A DNA stretch of 22,224 nucleotides, from assembly GCA_039679375.1 (NCBI GenBank), contig JBDKVA010000199.1, positions 1 through 22,224 on the forward strand, given 5' to 3'. Shown here in pieces: positions 8,187 to 14,550 of this stretch (the first letter of the stretch is position 1; every line of letters begins with the position of its first letter). A model generated the notes under the pieces. It ran no database searches, was not told the origin of the DNA, and saw only the letters and a list, made by a program, of their open reading frames with translations. This DNA comes from JBDKVA01 sp039679375. Lineage in GTDB: Bacteria > Bacillota > Clostridia > Acetivibrionales > DTU013. The position numbers and the translations under genes were made by a program.

Positions 8187-9152
8187 ATGGTCGCATATAT
8201 GTCTGCAACAGTCGATACGGCAAATATCAGACCCGTAAGAAAAAAAAATCTTCAATTCAAGGCAGACAGGGATATTCCACGCTATTTATTAATTCTTCCT
8301 GCATTCTTGCTCATCCTGATATTTAACTACGGCCCTATCTACGGCATCATAATGGCGTTTCAGGATTTTTCCCCGTATAAAGGTATAACAGGAAGCAATT
8401 TTGTAGGACTTGAGCATTTTCGGTATTTTTTGATGGATTCGAATTTCTGGCGTGTGATGGGCAATACTATCATTATTAATTTCTATCAGCTTGTTTTTGG
8501 TATGCCGGTTCCGGTTATTTTTGCGCTTATGCTCAATGAAGTCCGGCATATGGCATTTAAGCGGACAATACAAACCATCAGCTATCTGCCTCACTTCATA
8601 TCCTGGGTTGTGGCGGCCAGCTTTGTCAGCGCCATCCTGAATCCCTCGACAGGAATCGTGAACAGTATGCTTATAAACGTATTCGGACTTGAGAAGCCCA
8701 TCTACTTCCTTGTCAAAGAGCAGTACTTCCGAACCATCCTGGTTTCTACCAACATATGGAAAGGTTTTGGAATGAGCGCGGTATACTATCTTGCGGCCCT
8801 CACCTCTATCGATCCGCAGCTCTATGAGGCAGCCAGAATCGACGGCGCCAACCGGTGGAAGCAGATCCTTTATATCACGCTTCCCGGTATCGCGCCAATC
8901 TTTACGCTTCTTTTAATCCTAAATATCGGTTCTATGATCACAATCGGATTCGAGCAGATATTCCTGCTTTACAGTCCGACAGTTTACAACACAGGCGATG
9001 TCATCAGCACTTACGTATACCGGCTTGGCCTTGTACAGACGCAGTACAGCCTCACCACGGCCATCGGCCTGTCTCAGTCCGTTATCAATTTCATTATGGT
9101 TATGACAGCCAATATCACCGCCAGAAAACTGGTTGGCTATGCATTGTGGTAA
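8187..9152 (+). CDS. ABC importer permease, LplB type
   Basis: About 321 residues with six membrane spans, the first at ILPAFLLILIFNYGPIYGIIMAF. The cytoplasmic ABC-contact loop EAARIDGANRWKQILYITLP is present, with the conserved EAA and G. The C-terminus (VYRLGLVQTQYSLTTAIGLSQSVINF) is characteristic of the LplB/YtcP-like subgroup that pairs with long binding lipoproteins. Start: an in-frame TTG lies at 8160 but has no ribosome site. ATG at 8187 has AAAGGA 5 nt upstream; ATG at 8199 is an alternative. The partner permease is at 9300, with an unusually long 147-bp gap containing hairpins. No ATP-binding subunit is encoded nearby, so a shared ATPase of the MsmX kind is likely needed. Confidence 0.92.
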   Translation: MVAYMSATVDTANIRPVRKKNLQFKADRDIPRYLLILPAFLLILIFNYGPIYGIIMAFQDFSPYKGITGSNFVGLEHFRYFLMDSNFWRVMGNTIIINFYQLVFGMPVPVIFALMLNEVRHMAFKRTIQTISYLPHFISWVVAASFVSAILNPSTGIVNSMLINVFGLEKPIYFLVKEQYFRTILVSTNIWKGFGMSAVYYLAALTSIDPQLYEAARIDGANRWKQILYITLPGIAPIFTLLLILNIGSMITIGFEQIFLLYSPTVYNTGDVISTYVYRLGLVQTQYSLTTAIGLSQSVINFIMVMTANITARKLVGYALW

Positions 9153-9175
9153 GGCCGGAATGAGTACTTTAGTAA

Positions 9176-9266
9176 CATATTGCCGCGAAATTGCAGCAAA
9201 AATCAGGAAAATAGCTTCACATTCGCGGCAATATGCACATTCGTTGGGTTGTGGGCGGTAGCCCAC
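9176..9266 (+). other. Strong hairpins between the two permease genes
   Basis: CATATTGCCGCGAA (9176-9189) and TTCGCGGCAATATG (9222-9235) form a perfect 14-bp stem with a 32-nt loop. A second stem, GTGGGC/GCCCAC with a GGTA loop, sits at 9251-9266, 18 nt before the next gene's ribosome site. Neither is followed by a T-run. They probably stabilise or process the mRNA so that the two permeases are made in different amounts. An attenuator is possible. Confidence 0.7.
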
Positions 9267-9299
9267 ATTGGAATACTTTAATAGAAAGGTGAGTCCCAT

Positions 9300-10190
9300 A
9301 TGAAAAAAATGTCCGCCGGTGAAATAGTCTTCGCCATCTTCAACACGATCTTGCTACTGCTGGTGACATCCACCATCGTATTGCCGCTGCTTAATATATT
9401 CAGTGTATCGACCAGCGAAGCCAGAGCCATTTTGAACAGGAAAGTGGGGCTATGGCCCATCGGCTTCAACATGAGTGCCTATATCGATGTCCTTTCAAGA
9501 GATGTGTTCAAATCATCCTTTATTAATTCCGTGGGCCTGACGGCGGTCTATACGTTTTTCGCCCTCGCCATCAATACGCTGGCGGCTTATGGCTTTTCCA
9601 AGCCGTTTTTCGGCAAGAAGGTCATCATGTATCTGTTTGTTTTCACTATGTATTTCGGCGGCGGACTCATTCCAACGTACATGCTCGTTACCCAGACGCT
9701 GGGCCTTTTCAACAACTACCTGGCCTATATTCTGCCCGCGCTTGTAAATGTATTCTACATGATCGTCATCCGAAGCCAGATCGAAGCTCTTCCGCCCAGC
9801 CTTTCAGAGGCCGCAGAGCTTGACGGCGCCAACGAATACCAGCTTTTTTTACACATCATCATACCATCCATCACATCCACGCTGGCTGCCATAGGTATGT
9901 TCCTGGCTCTGAGCATGTGGAACATGTGGTACTCTGTGTTGCTCTATACCAACAAAGATAAAATGTGGACGCTGCAGTATATGCTGAGGGCTATCGTCTT
10001 TGAGCAAGCCCTGCGGGGGGATGATACCCTGGCTGCCCAGGCCGCCGCTGTGTCTGTAGAGGATTCCTTTACACCGGCTAATTTTCAGAACGCTGCAATC
10101 ATTCTGGTAGCCATGCCCATCGTATGCATTTATCCTTTCGTACAGAAATATTTCGTCAAAGGCATACTGGTAGGCGCTGTCAAAGAGTGA
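9300..10190 (+). CDS. ABC importer permease, LplC type
   Basis: 296 residues with six predicted spans. The EAA loop is EAAELDGANEYQLFLHIIIP, and the C-terminus PFVQKYFVKGILVGAVKE is the signature of LplC/YtcP permeases. It has the extended region after the EAA loop (ALRGDDTLAAQAAAVSVEDSFTPANFQNAAI) seen in this subgroup. AAAGGTGAG precedes the ATG with suitable spacing. It acts with the permease at 8187 and the lipoprotein at 3354 to move the captured substrate across the membrane. Confidence 0.93.
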   Translation: MKKMSAGEIVFAIFNTILLLLVTSTIVLPLLNIFSVSTSEARAILNRKVGLWPIGFNMSAYIDVLSRDVFKSSFINSVGLTAVYTFFALAINTLAAYGFSKPFFGKKVIMYLFVFTMYFGGGLIPTYMLVTQTLGLFNNYLAYILPALVNVFYMIVIRSQIEALPPSLSEAAELDGANEYQLFLHIIIPSITSTLAAIGMFLALSMWNMWYSVLLYTNKDKMWTLQYMLRAIVFEQALRGDDTLAAQAAAVSVEDSFTPANFQNAAIILVAMPIVCIYPFVQKYFVKGILVGAVKE

Positions 10191-10253
10191 TTTTACCGGG
10201 ACTGTTCTCTGAAAGGGACTCGTACTGAGCATGAAAATCAAAATGTCAGGTCT

Positions 10254-10345
10254 ACGGAGCTTCATTTCCCAAAAAAGTTTCAGGATCAACTATTGATCCG
10301 GTCCTCTATAGTAAGTTTCACCAAATAATGTATTACACTATACAT
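10254..10345. repeat. 92-bp direct repeat, copy 2
   Basis: Ungapped match to 109-200. Here the internal hairpin is perfect: GGATCAA (10283-10289), loop CTA, TTGATCC (10293-10299). Read on the minus strand, the stem is followed after 6 nt by six T, so it could weakly terminate the protease gene that ends at 10390. Similarity ends abruptly at 10345 but may continue for a few bases beyond 10254. Confidence 0.75.
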
Positions 10346-10389
10346 TTCCGTTCCTCAAAAAGAATCGGAAGTAATATTTTAGCCGATCC

Positions 10390-11637
10390 TTACCTGGTTA
10401 TAAGGCCATCTCTTACCTTCCTGGCAAGTGTTGCCTGTGTCGTCGTCCACTGGCCGCTTCCATGGATCAGGTGAGTCAGATTGATCGTGTCGCCGGGAGC
10501 CTTCGAGTAAATATATGTCCTAAGCTGCAGCATGGTGTCGATATCAATTCCGTCCACCTGCCTTATAATGCAGCCCTCGCGGATCCCTGCGCCGTATGCC
10601 GGGCCTTCGGTATCCACATGCGCCACATAGATCCCGTTTTGCACATTTGCCTCGCCATCTACATATGGAATCACGTTCTTATCATATGCAAAGAGCCCAA
10701 GGTAAGGTTCCGTAAATGAACCTGTCTTGGTAAGTTTCTCTATAATTGGCTTTGAAATGTTGATCGGTATGGCAAAACCTATGGCTTCGGCACTTGAAAC
10801 CTTTATCGTATTGATCCCTATAACCTCGCCGTTTGAATTCAAGAGCGGCCCGCCGCTATTGCCGGGGTTAATGCTCGCATCCGTCTGAATCAGATCCTCC
10901 ATATAATTTGATCCCTGTTCCGTATCAATTCGGATCGTCCGGTTCAATGCGCTGATTATACCCGAGGTGACCGTTCTCTGGAACTCAAGTCCTAAGGGGT
11001 TGCCTATGGCAATGGCAGGTTCGCCGACCTGCAGCTTTGATGCGTCGCCTAAAACAAGGGCCGTCAAACCTGTCAGGTTTACCTTGACTGCAGCCAGGTC
11101 AAGCACCGGATCCGACCAGACCACTTCTCCGTCCACATTTCTGCCGTCAGCAAATGAAACGATGATCCTTTTGCTTTTCCCGCCCGCCACATGATTATTT
11201 GTCAGAATGTATCCGTCTGAGCTTACCACAACACCTGAGCCGACGCCGACCTCTACGGTATTATTTTTGTCAAAAAGGTTGGCCTGCTGAACCCTTTCTA
11301 CCGTAATGCCCACTACACCCTCTGTAGCACGCTTGGCAACAGCCTGGGCAACCGGCATGATTCCGGCGGGGTCACCGGCCAGAAGCTGGGTCGGATCTTG
11401 CTGTCCCTGGTCCGCAGATATTTTCCCCCCATCCTGCACCGATTTTCCTGTGCCGTCAGTCTGACTTCCAGTATAAGACATTTGCAGCGCCTTATTACCC
11501 CTGTCCGGTTCCGTTATCGGTTCATTCCAGCTTACATACCTGGATCCCAGAAAAAACACCAATAAACTTATAACAAATGAACTAATGACAGAGAAAAAAA
11601 TGAACCTTAATCCACTACGTTTTTCCTTTTCAAACAT
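10390..11637 (-). CDS. HtrA/DegP-like S1C serine protease, membrane-anchored
   Basis: 415 residues: short basic cytoplasmic tail, one membrane span (about 12-31), a low-complexity Gly/Gln/Asp linker, trypsin-like protease domain (about 95-310) and one PDZ domain (about 320-405). The catalytic triad is visible as His149 (TNNHV), Asp180 (DPVLDLA) and Ser261 (NPGNSGGP). Family role: degradation or refolding of damaged exported proteins at the outer face of the membrane. The reading frame opens 22 codons earlier (11703), but ATG at 11637 has GAGG at an 8-nt distance, so it is chosen. The gene has its own promoter-like sequence at 11716-11744 and is probably a separate unit from the DUF951 gene upstream. 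Confidence 0.93.
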   Translation of the reverse strand: MFEKEKRSGLRFIFFSVISSFVISLLVFFLGSRYVSWNEPITEPDRGNKALQMSYTGSQTDGTGKSVQDGGKISADQGQQDPTQLLAGDPAGIMPVAQAVAKRATEGVVGITVERVQQANLFDKNNTVEVGVGSGVVVSSDGYILTNNHVAGGKSKRIIVSFADGRNVDGEVVWSDPVLDLAAVKVNLTGLTALVLGDASKLQVGEPAIAIGNPLGLEFQRTVTSGIISALNRTIRIDTEQGSNYMEDLIQTDASINPGNSGGPLLNSNGEVIGINTIKVSSAEAIGFAIPINISKPIIEKLTKTGSFTEPYLGLFAYDKNVIPYVDGEANVQNGIYVAHVDTEGPAYGAGIREGCIIRQVDGIDIDTMLQLRTYIYSKAPGDTINLTHLIHGSGQWTTTQATLARKVRDGLITR

Positions 11638-11715
11638 TTTATCATCCTCATATTTTTTAATATCGTCACATGCCACATCAGCGAAATATTTACAGATCCA
11701 CAAGCATTCGATGCA

Positions 11716-11744
11716 GTATTATTCAATATTATTTATTATTACAA
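11716..11744 (-). promoter_or_regulatory. Candidate promoter of the HtrA-like gene
   Basis: Minus strand TTGTAA (11744-11739) and TAATAC (11721-11716) with a 17-nt spacer, inside a very AT-rich gap. The match to consensus is moderate and AT content raises the chance of a false hit. Confidence 0.4.
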
Positions 11745-11840
11745 TATAAATTAAAAGAATACGGATGGCGTGATAAAATGAGCATATTTACCCAAAGGTA
11801 CAAAATCGCAGCTTCGTGAACATATTAAATTATAAATACA

Positions 11841-12038
11841 TTATGTGTTTAATGCAGACTTGATGATTTTTTTAACACTTTTCTCAAACTTAGGCCTTGG
11901 AAGCATAACCTGATGCCCGCAGCCAAGGCATTTCACCCTGAAATCGGCGCCTGTCCGCATGACTTCCCATTGTTTACTACCGCAAGGGTGTTCCTTTCTA
12001 AATTCAACAATATCTCCAAGGCTATACTTATCTGCCAT
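11841..12038 (-). CDS. DUF951 family small protein
   Basis: 65 residues beginning MADKYSLGDIVEFRKEHPCG. It matches the DUF951 family of Firmicutes (B. subtilis YyzM type): a basic, SH3-like fold with HPCGSKQWEV and a CLGCGH pair of cysteines, and the ending VMLPRPKFEKSVKKII. With the upstream Cys19, the CxxC may bind metal. Function not established; nucleic-acid binding has been suggested only by fold. The ATG at 12038 has an AGGT-type ribosome site, while the frame opens earlier at 12059 without one. It lies 37 nt downstream of the amidotransferase gene and is probably cotranscribed. Confidence 0.88.
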   Translation of the reverse strand: MADKYSLGDIVEFRKEHPCGSKQWEVMRTGADFRVKCLGCGHQVMLPRPKFEKSVKKIIKSALNT

Positions 12039-12075
12039 GTCTCTTACCTCGCTCCACATGTATTAAAGGGTTGTT

Positions 12076-12798
12076 TCAAACTCTCCGGCCTGCTGCAGCC
12101 ACAAATGCTTCAAAAAGCCTCAAATGCAGCGGATTTTCCTGCCACATCAGTTCGGGGTGCCACTGTACGGCTATTATAAAATGGGGTCCATGACCCTCAA
12201 TTGCCTCAATAATGCCGTCAGATGAGGCCGCTGAAACTGATAAACTGTTTCCTTCCAGCTTGACAGCCTGGTGGTGGAACGAATTGACTCCCAGCGTGAC
12301 GCTGCCATATATGCTGCAGAGTTTTGAATCCGGGCTGATTTGGATATCGTGGATAGGGTACCACTCCGGCGCTTCTTGCCAATGCTTCAGCATATCTTCA
12401 GGTTTATGTCCGATATGGATATCCTGATGCAGCGTTCCACCCATTGCCACATTAAGCAGCTGCATACCCCTGCAAATACCCAATAACGGCTTTTCACGTT
12501 CTATTGCTCTTTTCGCAAGCAGAGTTTCGAAGCCATCCCTTTGAGGGGAGATTTCACCGCCGCATTTCAGATTCTCTTCTCCAAAATACCTTGCGTCCAT
12601 ATCGGGGCCGCCGGAAAATAAAATTCCGTCGGCCGTATCCAATACCTGTTCAATCATGTCCCTGTCCTCGGTCATAGTCAGTATTACTGCCAGCCCGCCG
12701 GCTCTATTTATCCCCTCTATATATCCCTGACCCAGGCACGATTTATTTTTATCCCTCATAAATCCAGGTGTGATTCCGATTATAGGACGTTTACCCAT
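12076..12798 (-). CDS. Class I glutamine amidotransferase-like gamma-Glu hydrolase (peptidase C26)
   Basis: 240 residues. The class I amidotransferase triad is complete: Cys109 in LLGICRGMQLLN, His214 and Glu216 in VQWHPE. The FSGGPDMDARYFGE and NSFHHQAVK blocks are typical of the PuuD/gamma-glutamyl-gamma-aminobutyrate hydrolase group. Members cleave gamma-glutamyl amide bonds, for instance in putrescine breakdown, but the natural substrate here is unknown. The start MGKRPIIGITP is set by GGAGG 7 nt upstream. It lies 103 bp after glutamine synthetase, with a repeat element between, and before the DUF951 gene. No other putrescine genes are in the window, so a general gamma-glutamyl hydrolase role is equally likely. 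Confidence 0.88.
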   Translation of the reverse strand: MGKRPIIGITPGFMRDKNKSCLGQGYIEGINRAGGLAVILTMTEDRDMIEQVLDTADGILFSGGPDMDARYFGEENLKCGGEISPQRDGFETLLAKRAIEREKPLLGICRGMQLLNVAMGGTLHQDIHIGHKPEDMLKHWQEAPEWYPIHDIQISPDSKLCSIYGSVTLGVNSFHHQAVKLEGNSLSVSAASSDGIIEAIEGHGPHFIIAVQWHPELMWQENPLHLRLFEAFVAAAGRRV

Positions 12799-12820
12799 TT
12801 CATAGCCTCCACTGCAAATT

Positions 12821-12896
12821 TGAGGTGTGTCTCCGTGCCCTCTTTGGGGACATTCCTCAGACCCTGAAGCACCTCTTCTTGCTGAGGTGTGTCCCC
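12821..12896. repeat. REP-like palindromic element
   Basis: GGGGACATTCCTCAG (12846-12860) and CTGAGGTGTGTCCCC (12882-12896) form an imperfect hairpin with an internal 3-nt mismatch. A third, direct partial copy of the right arm (TGAGGTGTGTCTCC) is at 12821-12834. The motif pair GGGGACA-x-CCTC recurs in many bacterial genomes as extragenic palindromes of the kind moved by REP-associated tyrosine transposases; that attribution is from memory. It separates the glutamine synthetase and amidotransferase genes and may end or trim their mRNA. Confidence 0.6.
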
Positions 12897-12901
12897 TTAC
12901 C

Positions 12902-14236
12902 TTAATACTTCATCAAATAGGAATCAATTTCCCATTTGCTTACCCTTGTCCTGTACTCATTGCACTCTTCCTGTTTTGCTTCGATGTACTTGTTGTAAAT
13001 ATGGTCGCCCAGCACGCCTTTTATGAAACTGCTTTTGCCCATCTCCATAATAGCTTCGTCAAGACTGGCCGGAATTGCCACGATACCGTCGGCCTTTCTT
13101 TCATTGTCGGTCATATGGAATATATTTTTGTTGCATGGTACAGGCGGCTGAATCCTGTTCTCAATTCCATCAAGCCCTGCTGCCAGAATGGCTGCAAGTG
13201 CAAGATACGGATTGCAGCTCGGATCGGGGCATCTCAGTTCAAGCCTTGTCGCAGCTCCCCTTGCAGCAGGCACCCTTATGAGGGGGCTCCTGTTCCTGGC
13301 TGACCAGGCAATATAGACTGGCGCTTCATAGCCGGGAACAAGCCTTTTGTAAGAGTTCACCAATGGATTGGTCAGCGCCGTCATCGAGCGCATATTTTTC
13401 ATGAGACCGCCTATAAACCAATATGCTTCCTGGCTTAGCTGAAGAGGGTCCTTATCATTGTAGAACGCATTCCCGCCATTTCGTAAAAGTGATGTATTGA
13501 CATGCATTCCAGAGCCTGCAATACCGAAAATCGGCTTTGGCATAAATGTGGCATGCAGCCCGTGCCTTTGTGCAATGGTCTTGACGACCAGTTTAAAGGT
13601 AAGGATTGCATCGGCGGCAGTAAGCGCATCCGCATATTTAAAATCGATTTCATGCTGTCCGGGAGCAACCTCATGGTGTGAGGCTTCCACTTCAAAGCCC
13701 ATTTCCTCCAAAGCCAGGCACATATCTCTTCTCGCATTCTCACCCAGATCCACCGGTCCTAAGTCGAAGTAGCCTGCATTATCATGGGTTATGGTCGTCG
13801 GATTGCCCTCGCTGTCGGTCAGGAACAGAAAAAACTCACACTCCGGGCCTACATTGAATGCATCATATCCCATTTTTTCCGCCTTCTCGAGTGTCTTTTT
13901 GAGGACATACCTCGGATCTCCGGCAAAAGGCGTGCCATCGGGATTGTACACATCGCAGATCATCCTTGCAACCTTCCCTGTCTGCGGCCTCCAGGGGAAT
14001 ATCACAAAGGAGTTGGTATCAGGCCTCAGATACATATCAGATTCTTCTATCCTGACAAATCCTTCTATTGACGAGCCGTCGAACATGCATTTGTTGCCGA
14101 GGGCCTTTTCAAGCTGGCCTGCCGTGATTGCCACATTCTTTAATGAACCGAATATGTCGGTAAACTGCAGCCGAATAAATTTGACATCCTGCTCCTTCAC
14201 TATTCTGATTACATCTTCCTTCGTATATTTATCCAT
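12902..14236 (-). CDS. glnA: Glutamine synthetase, type I (GSI-alpha)
   Basis: 444 residues, the length of the Bacillus/Clostridium enzyme. It joins ammonia to glutamate using ATP, the main entry of nitrogen. Family blocks seen: MFDGSSIEGFVRIEESDMYL (N-terminal, with the Arg used for feedback control in Firmicutes), GQHEIDFKYADAL (metal/glutamate site), MPKPIFGIAGSGMH (ATP/metal) and NRSPLIRVP (substrate arginine). There is no adenylylation-type tyrosine block as in enteric GSI-beta. The frame begins with GTG at 14245, but ATG at 14236 is 8 nt from AAAGGAG and is the likely start. The long structured leader at 14273-14346 suggests control by antitermination rather than only by GlnR; no clear GlnR box was seen. 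Confidence 0.96.
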   Translation of the reverse strand: MDKYTKEDVIRIVKEQDVKFIRLQFTDIFGSLKNVAITAGQLEKALGNKCMFDGSSIEGFVRIEESDMYLRPDTNSFVIFPWRPQTGKVARMICDVYNPDGTPFAGDPRYVLKKTLEKAEKMGYDAFNVGPECEFFLFLTDSEGNPTTITHDNAGYFDLGPVDLGENARRDMCLALEEMGFEVEASHHEVAPGQHEIDFKYADALTAADAILTFKLVVKTIAQRHGLHATFMPKPIFGIAGSGMHVNTSLLRNGGNAFYNDKDPLQLSQEAYWFIGGLMKNMRSMTALTNPLVNSYKRLVPGYEAPVYIAWSARNRSPLIRVPAARGAATRLELRCPDPSCNPYLALAAILAAGLDGIENRIQPPVPCNKNIFHMTDNERKADGIVAIPASLDEAIMEMGKSSFIKGVLGDHIYNKYIEAKQEECNEYRTRVSKWEIDSYLMKY

Positions 14237-14272
14237 ATACCCCACTCCTTTATATAATTATTCTCCGTTAAT

Positions 14273-14312
14273 AAAAAAGCGCCTCAAGCAAGGTATAAAA
14301 TACCTGCCTGAG
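14273..14312 (-). terminator. Intrinsic terminator in the glnA leader
   Basis: Minus-strand stem of about 13 pairs: CTCAGGCA then GGTAT (14312-14300) pairs with ATACC and TGCTTGAG (to 14283), with one bulged T and one G-U pair, around a TTT loop. After GCGC it is followed by six T (14278-14273). It lies 37 nt upstream of the glnA start codon, downstream of the promoter, so it would stop transcription before the gene unless prevented. Confidence 0.75.
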
Positions 14313-14346
14313 AACGCCATTGTTCTCAGCAATCGGCTTTCGCCGA
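14308..14346 (-). promoter_or_regulatory. Antiterminator-like hairpins of the glnA leader
   Basis: On the minus strand a perfect 8-bp stem, CTGAGAAC with GTTCTCAG (14329-14308), closes the hexaloop AATGGC. Its 3' arm shares 5 nt (14312-14308) with the 5' arm of the terminator, so the two are mutually exclusive. Upstream lies a second hairpin, TCGGC/GCCGA with a GAAA loop (14346-14333). ANTAR-domain proteins bind paired hairpins with hexaloops having A at position 1 and G at position 4. The main loop fits this rule, the upstream one does not. Confidence 0.6.
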
Positions 14347-14374
14347 ATCGATTAACTATTAATTTACTTTATTT

Positions 14375-14403
14375 ATTATAACAATATACTCTATTTTCTG
14401 CAA
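14375..14403 (-). promoter_or_regulatory. glnA promoter
   Basis: Minus strand TTGCAG (14403-14398) and a perfect TATAAT (14380-14375) with a 17-nt spacer. Predicted transcription begins near 14368, giving a leader of about 130 nt that includes all the hairpins. Most of the promoter lies inside the direct repeat 14377-14471, and a diverged version of it is found at 18857-18884. Confidence 0.7.
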
Positions 14404-14471
14404 TACACTTTTTGCATAAATAAGCTCTATCCTTATTCCTTATTCCAATTCAAACATATCCTTGCCGACAC
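14377..14471. repeat. Direct repeat A (rubredoxin tail plus glnA promoter)
   Basis: Matches 18859-18959 in the same orientation with few differences: one single-base indel, a handful of substitutions, and two versus three copies of the 7-mer TTATTCC. The repeat contains the last codons of rubredoxin and the following promoter region. The two copies bracket the kinase/LRR cassette. Confidence 0.85.
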
Positions 14472-14484
14472 TGACCCAGGTATT
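14440..14484 (-). pseudogene. Rubredoxin gene fragment (3' end)
   Basis: In the minus strand this reads NTWVSVGKDMFELE and stop. The intact rubredoxin at 18928 ends DDWVCPICGVGKDMFELE, so the fragment has lost the second metal-binding CPIC loop through a 12-nt deletion, and the N-terminal half is missing or unrecognisable. A weaker likeness to the rubredoxin start (TGTGTTTCGTGCATGC near 14530-14545) may be a further trace but could be chance. It cannot bind iron and has no start. Confidence 0.75.
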
Positions 14485-14550
14485 AATTCGTTTTTCACAT
14501 AATATCTAATAAAAGAAAGGCAAATATATGGCATGCACGAAACACACATA

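Noticed and set aside
141..10345. Matching 19-codon reading frames on the minus strand in the two 92-bp repeats (141-200 and 10286-10345)
   Set aside because: Same length and stop, but nearly all of the 13 differences change the amino acid, and the best conserved part of the repeat lies after the stop codons. This fits a non-coding element.
11638..11703. 22-codon N-terminal extension of the HtrA-like protease
   Set aside because: No ribosome site before 11703; the extension would put a long tail before the membrane anchor, and ATG at 11637 has GAGG at good spacing.
12846..12896. Palindrome after glnA as an intrinsic terminator
   Set aside because: No T-run follows on the minus strand and the stem has an internal mismatch; treated as a REP-like repeat instead.
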